Assembly (NCBI RefSeq): GCF_000746525.1 | Contig: NZ_CP009048.1 | Span: 467,501-531,500 of the forward strand | Length of the DNA: 64,000 bases | Source: Pseudomonas alkylphenolica | GTDB lineage: Bacteria; Pseudomonadota; Gammaproteobacteria; Pseudomonadales; Pseudomonadaceae | Direction of reading: 5' to 3' | Shown: in pieces, positions 60,601-64,000 of the stretch | Position numbering within the stretch: position 1 is the stretch's first letter | How the letters are laid out: each line of letters opens with the position of its first letter | Position numbers and translations under genes: made by a program | The notes under the pieces: generated by a model | What the model was told of the DNA's origin: nothing | The model's input: the letters and a program-made list of their open reading frames with translations, nothing else | Database searches by the model: none

Positions 60601-61374
60601 TCAGCGTGGGCAATAGGCTTGATTGATGGCGCCCGCCAGCTTGCGGGTCATCCAGCGCGACAGCAGGCGTGGGCTGAATGCCAGCCAGCGGTTGCGCCGA
60701 CCGGGAATGATCAGCGCACGGTTCTTGTCCAGGGCGCGCACGGTGTACAGGGCGACTTCCTCGGGACTCAGGCAGCGCTTGCCCTTTTCCAGGCGCGGGA
60801 TGCGCCGCAACGGCGAGCGGACCGGGCCTGGGCAGAGCACCGAAACCTTGATGCCGGTGCGTTTGAGTTCTTCACGCAAACCTTCGGAGAAGTGCAATAC
60901 ATACGCCTTGCTCGCCGCATAGCTGCTCATCCATGGCCCTGGAGCAAAGGCTGAGAGGGATGCGACATTGAGGATCTGCCCGCCACCCTGGACGGCCATG
61001 GCATTGCCTAGCGCATGGCAAAGTCGGGTCAGGGCGAGAATGTTCACTTCGATCAGGTCCTGCTCGTCGCCCCATTCCTGGGCCAGGAACGGCCCGTAGG
61101 AGCGAATGCCGGCGCAGTTGACCAGCAGGTCGATGTGGCGCTCGCTTTCTTCAAGTTCCAGCAGGAAACCGGACAGTCGCAGTGGTTCGCCCAGATCGCA
61201 GGCGCGAAACAGCACTTCGACGCCAAAACGCTGGGTCAGCTCGATGGCGATGCTTTCCAGTGGGTCACGCTGGCGGGCCACCAGGATCAGATTGCGTCCC
61301 CGACGTGCCAGCGCCTCGGCCAGTGCCAGGCCCAGGCCGCTGGAGGCACCGGTGATCATGGCGTAACGGGTCAT
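60601..61374 (-). CDS. Short-chain dehydrogenase/reductase
   Basis: 257-aa NAD(P)-dependent SDR. The Rossmann motif TGASSGLGLALAEAL is at residues 8-22, NCAGIRSYGPF follows near 85, and the catalytic Ser and YxxxK are in LNVASLSAF and SYAASKAYVLHF. It resembles DltE/YqjQ-type classical SDRs. Substrate unknown. ATG at 61374. Confidence 0.9.
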   Translation of the reverse strand: MTRYAMITGASSGLGLALAEALARRGRNLILVARQRDPLESIAIELTQRFGVEVLFRACDLGEPLRLSGFLLELEESERHIDLLVNCAGIRSYGPFLAQEWGDEQDLIEVNILALTRLCHALGNAMAVQGGGQILNVASLSAFAPGPWMSSYAASKAYVLHFSEGLREELKRTGIKVSVLCPGPVRSPLRRIPRLEKGKRCLSPEEVALYTVRALDKNRALIIPGRRNRWLAFSPRLLSRWMTRKLAGAINQAYCPR

Positions 61375-61449
61375 GCAGTTCTCCAGTCTGGAAGGGAGGC
61401 CAAAGCGCCCAGTTTACAGGTACGGCGTCGGGCGTGCTGCTGGCTGGCG

Positions 61450-61911
61450 CTAGAATCCGCCCTTGGTGGCAGCGATGCCGATAAAACCCAGGATTAGTAC
61501 TGGCCACAGGCAGGCCAGGCCCCGTTCTACTGAACTGTCGAGCGGTGGCACCGGGCCGAAGCGGTTGCTCGCTTGATTGCCTGGCAGCAGCACCAGTACC
61601 AGGACAAAGAAGTCGCCGACCCAAGGCATCAATGCCAGCCAGCAAAACCAGCCGCTCCAGTTCAGGTCGTGCAGGCGCTGGACAATCAGCAACATGCTGA
61701 GAATTCGGGCGATGAGCAAACCGGCAATCACCAGAAAACCGACCAGATCTGACGACACCGCGCTGGCCACCCAGGCCAGGACGACCAGGCCACTGATCGT
61801 TGCCACCGCCAGCGCGAAACTCCAGGCCAGCAGGCGAACCCGGCCGATCCGCCCCTTGGTGCTCATGAACTGCGGTTTGGTTGAGGTGGTGGCGATCAAG
61901 CTGTTGTTCAT
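61450..61911 (-). CDS. DUF805 family inner-membrane protein
   Basis: 153-aa small membrane protein with four hydrophobic helices and the DUF805 features: an N-terminal GRIGRVRLLAWSF before the first helix, and QRLHDLNWSGWFCWLALMPW between helices 2 and 3. DUF805 proteins have no established function. The first part (about 1-18) is Ser/Thr-rich; a later ATG (MSTKGRIGRV) is an alternative start. Confidence 0.85.
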   Translation of the reverse strand: MNNSLIATTSTKPQFMSTKGRIGRVRLLAWSFALAVATISGLVVLAWVASAVSSDLVGFLVIAGLLIARILSMLLIVQRLHDLNWSGWFCWLALMPWVGDFFVLVLVLLPGNQASNRFGPVPPLDSSVERGLACLWPVLILGFIGIAATKGGF

Positions 61912-61942
61912 GCGGGCTTCCTTTGCCGTGGTGCATCGTGGC

Positions 61943-62899
61943 TCAGCCCGGCCAGTGACGACTCAGGGCTGTGGCCGAGGCCTGTGCCTGGCGGTACTCG
62001 GCATCCAGGCTGGCGATCAGTTGCTCGACAGCGCACAGTTTGTCGATGGCGCCGACGCCTTGCCCTGCCGACCATACGGTCTTCCAGGCCTTGGCCTCAT
62101 CACTAATGGGTTTGAGTTTGGTTTCGGTGTGGCTGCGCAGGGCGGCCATGTCGAAACCGGCGTTTTCCAGGCTCTGGCGCATGAAGCTGGCAGGCACCCC
62201 GGAAACCGCAGCGGTGTGGATGATATCGGCTGCCTTGGCCGCTAGCATCATTTCTTTGTAGGGGCCTGGGGCCTGGCTTTCGTGAGTGGCGATAAAGCGG
62301 GTGCCCAGGTACGCCAGGTCTGCGCCGAGTAGCTGCGCGGCGAGAATTTCATGGCCGCGGTTGATGCAGCCGGCCAGCAGTAACGTCTTGTCGAAGAACT
62401 GGCGGATCTCGGCAATCAGCGCGAACGGGCTCCAGGTGCCCGCGTGGCCACCGGCACCGGCGGCGACAGCGATCAGTCCATCGACCCCGGCTTCAGCGGC
62501 TTTCTCGGCGTGGCGCCGGGTCGTTACGTCATGAAACACCAGACCGCCATAGCTGTGCACGGCATCGACCAGTTCCTTCACGGCACCGAGACTGGTGATG
62601 ACAATCGGCACCTTGTGTTCGACGCACAGTGCCAGGTCTGCGTGCAGGCGCGGATTACTCTGGTGCACGATCAGGTTGACCGCGTAGGGCGCAGGTTTGT
62701 CCGGGGCGGCCAGACCTGCCTCGATTTCCTCGAGCCAGGCCTTGAAGCCGCTACTGTCACGCTGGTTCAGCGCCGGGAAACTGCCGACGATCCCGTTGGC
62801 GCAACAGGCCAGCACCAGTTGCGGGTTGGAGATCAGAAACATGGGTGCCGCAACCACCGGCAGACGCAAGCGTTGTTCGAGCAGGGCAGGCAATGACAT
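61943..62899 (-). CDS. Nitronate monooxygenase (NAD(P)H-dependent flavin oxidoreductase family)
   Basis: 318-aa FMN TIM-barrel enzyme of the 2-nitropropane dioxygenase family, predicted to oxidise alkyl nitronates. FMN-binding segments VVAAPMFLISNP, AAGAGGHAGTWSPFALI (with the catalytic His) and LAGCINRGHEIL/GADLAYLGTRFIATHES are visible. The ATG at 62899 gives MSLPALLEQR. It lies 33 bp after the HemJ-like gene on the same strand. Confidence 0.93.
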   Translation of the reverse strand: MSLPALLEQRLRLPVVAAPMFLISNPQLVLACCANGIVGSFPALNQRDSSGFKAWLEEIEAGLAAPDKPAPYAVNLIVHQSNPRLHADLALCVEHKVPIVITSLGAVKELVDAVHSYGGLVFHDVTTRRHAEKAAEAGVDGLIAVAAGAGGHAGTWSPFALIAEIRQFFDKTLLLAGCINRGHEILAAQLLGADLAYLGTRFIATHESQAPGPYKEMMLAAKAADIIHTAAVSGVPASFMRQSLENAGFDMAALRSHTETKLKPISDEAKAWKTVWSAGQGVGAIDKLCAVEQLIASLDAEYRQAQASATALSRHWPG

Positions 62900-62932
62900 G
62901 GCAGGTATCCCGAGGCTGAGTAAGGGTTTAGG

Positions 62933-63358
62933 TTAGAACGGTTTGACCACCACCAGAATTACCACAGCCAGCAGGATCAGCACCGGTACTTCATTGAACC
63001 AGCGGTAGAACACGTGGCTTCGGGTGTTTTCGCCGCGGGCGAAGCGCTTGAGCTGGGCGCCGCACATGTGGTGATAACCGATCAGCAGGATCACCAGCGT
63101 GAGCTTGGCGTGCATCCAGCCCTGGCTGAGAAAGCTCGGGGTCAGGCTCATCAACCAGATACCGAAGACCAGCGTGGCGATCATCGAAGGCAGCATGATG
63201 CCGCGATACAGCTTGCGCTCCATGGTCACGAAGCGTTCCTGGCTGGTGCTGTCCTGGCTTTGCGCGTGGTAGACAAACAGGCGGGGCAGGTAGAACAGCC
63301 CGGCAAACCAGCAGACCACGCTGACGATATGCAGCGCTTTGATCCAGAGAAAAAGCAT
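62933..63358 (-). CDS. hemJ: HemJ-like protoporphyrinogen oxidase (UPF0093 membrane protein)
   Basis: 141-aa membrane protein with four helices. The N-terminal His in WIKALHIVSVVCWFAGLFYL and Lys in GWMHAKLTLVILLIGYHH match conserved HemJ residues implicated in haem binding and protoporphyrinogen IX oxidation. Family members were earlier named UPF0093 or CopD-like. It lies immediately upstream of, and divergent from, argC. Confidence 0.88.
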   Translation of the reverse strand: MLFLWIKALHIVSVVCWFAGLFYLPRLFVYHAQSQDSTSQERFVTMERKLYRGIMLPSMIATLVFGIWLMSLTPSFLSQGWMHAKLTLVILLIGYHHMCGAQLKRFARGENTRSHVFYRWFNEVPVLILLAVVILVVVKPF

Positions 63359-63500
63359 GGAGTTGAGTTCCTTCAGGGTTCACGGTCGTCAGATAGTAGA
63401 GGCTAGGCGCCTGGCGGGCCATCTCAACAGTTGTGGGCGTGTTTCAGGCCCCCTATTATCGTGGGCTTTCCTGTAGGTTCGTTGATAAGGGGCACGCGTT

Positions 63501-64000
63501 ATGGTCAAGGTCGGTATCGTTGGCGGCACGGGTTATACCGGGGTCGAGTTGCTGCGTCTGTTGGCACAGCATCCACAGGCTGAGGTGGCGGTAATCACTT
63601 CGCGTTCCGAAGCCGGCCTGGCGGTTGCCGACATGTACCCGAACCTGCGTGGCCATTACGACGGCCTGGCGTTCAGCGTGCCGGACGTGAAAACCCTGGC
63701 GGCCTGTGATGTGGTGTTCTTCGCCACCCCTCACGGTGTTGCCCATGCCCTGGCGGGCGAACTGTTGGCGGCAGGCACCAAGGTCATCGACCTGTCTGCT
63801 GACTTCCGTCTGCAGGATGCCGTTGAGTGGGCCAAATGGTATGGCCAGCCCCATGGCGCACCGGAACTGCTCAAAGATGCGGTCTATGGCCTGCCAGAAG
63901 TCAACCGCGAGCAGATTCGCCAGGCGCGCCTGATTGCCGTACCGGGTTGCTACCCTACCGCTACACAGCTGGGTTTCCTGCCATTGCTGGAAGCCGGTAT
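63501..64000 (+). CDS. argC: N-acetyl-gamma-glutamyl-phosphate reductase ArgC, 3' end outside window
   Basis: NADPH-dependent reductase of arginine biosynthesis. The visible 166 codons start [20 protein letters not shown] (Rossmann motif) and reach the catalytic cysteine in [16 protein letters not shown] near residue 150. The reading frame is open at the right window edge; the full protein is usually about 344 aa. The ATG at 63501 has AAGG 10 bases upstream. Confidence 0.96.
   Translation, partial: MVKVGIVGGTGYTGVELLRLLAQHPQAEVAVITSRSEAGLAVADMYPNLRGHYDGLAFSVPDVKTLAACDVVFFATPHGVAHALAGELLAAGTKVIDLSADFRLQDAVEWAKWYGQPHGAPELLKDAVYGLPEVNREQIRQARLIAVPGCYPTATQLGFLPLLEAG

Overview
The window is high-GC chromosomal DNA from a fluorescent Pseudomonas, most likely of the P. 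putida group. The evidence is the gene order: pqqF next to the lysine monooxygenase/5-aminovaleramidase pair davBA, rpsU-dnaG-rpoD, lptD-surA-pdxA-rsmA-apaG-apaH-glpE, amgK-murU, rpe-gph-trpE, estA-like esterase, trpGDC, vfr/crp and coq7. Protein lengths also fit (RpoD 616 aa, DavB 560 aa, PrkA 640 aa, MurU 223 aa). GTGGGAGCGGGCTTGCCCCG-type REP elements are scattered between genes. Most of the window is conserved core genome.

Layout. 1-4113: pqqF (cut by the left edge), davA and davB (minus), then the severed 3' end of an Lrp/AsnC-type regulator gene. 4114-6733: a complete IS21-family element (istA, istB, multiple terminal repeats, 6-bp target duplication GATGAT) inserted inside that regulator gene. 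6734-9066: the rest of the regulator, a divergent pair of accessory-looking genes (an unrecognised, possibly glycosyltransferase-like protein and a hexapeptide serine acetyltransferase-like enzyme), and tRNA-Ile2(CAU). 9080-17359: a GGDEF/EAL sensor, rpoD, dnaG, rpsU. 17562-21413: tsaD, plsY, folB, folK, cca. 21469-26326: the prkA-yeaH-spoVR stress cluster. 26609-34210: the lptD-to-glpE operon.

34281-37127: a group II intron carrying a maturase/HNH protein. It sits in the short intergenic region between divergent lptD and amgK, in the lptD sense orientation, so transcripts starting upstream of lptD would have to pass through it or splice it out. 37188-40648: amgK-murU (cell-wall sugar recycling), a DjlA-like co-chaperone and a DUF3530 protein. 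40743-43773: a sensor kinase/NarL-type regulator pair. 43975-48325: a polyamine-type ABC transporter. 48480-51520: rpe, gph, trpE. 51566-56354: a GDSL autotransporter esterase, a trp leader peptide and trpGDC. 56408-64000: a lipoate-ligase-fold protein, Vfr/Crp, OsmC, membrane proteins, coq7, a HIT protein, an SDR, a nitronate monooxygenase, a HemJ-like protein and the start of argC.

I do not see a clearly new multi-gene system. The most notable signals are: (i) the IS21 insertion that gives the lysine-catabolism regulator a new C-terminus and separates it from davBA; (ii) the group II intron in the leader of the essential lptD operon; (iii) a Trp-codon leader encoded in frame as the C-terminus of Gph before trpE, matched at 49 of 56 bases by the free-standing leader before trpGDC; and (iv) the accessory-looking gene pair beside tRNA-Ile2.
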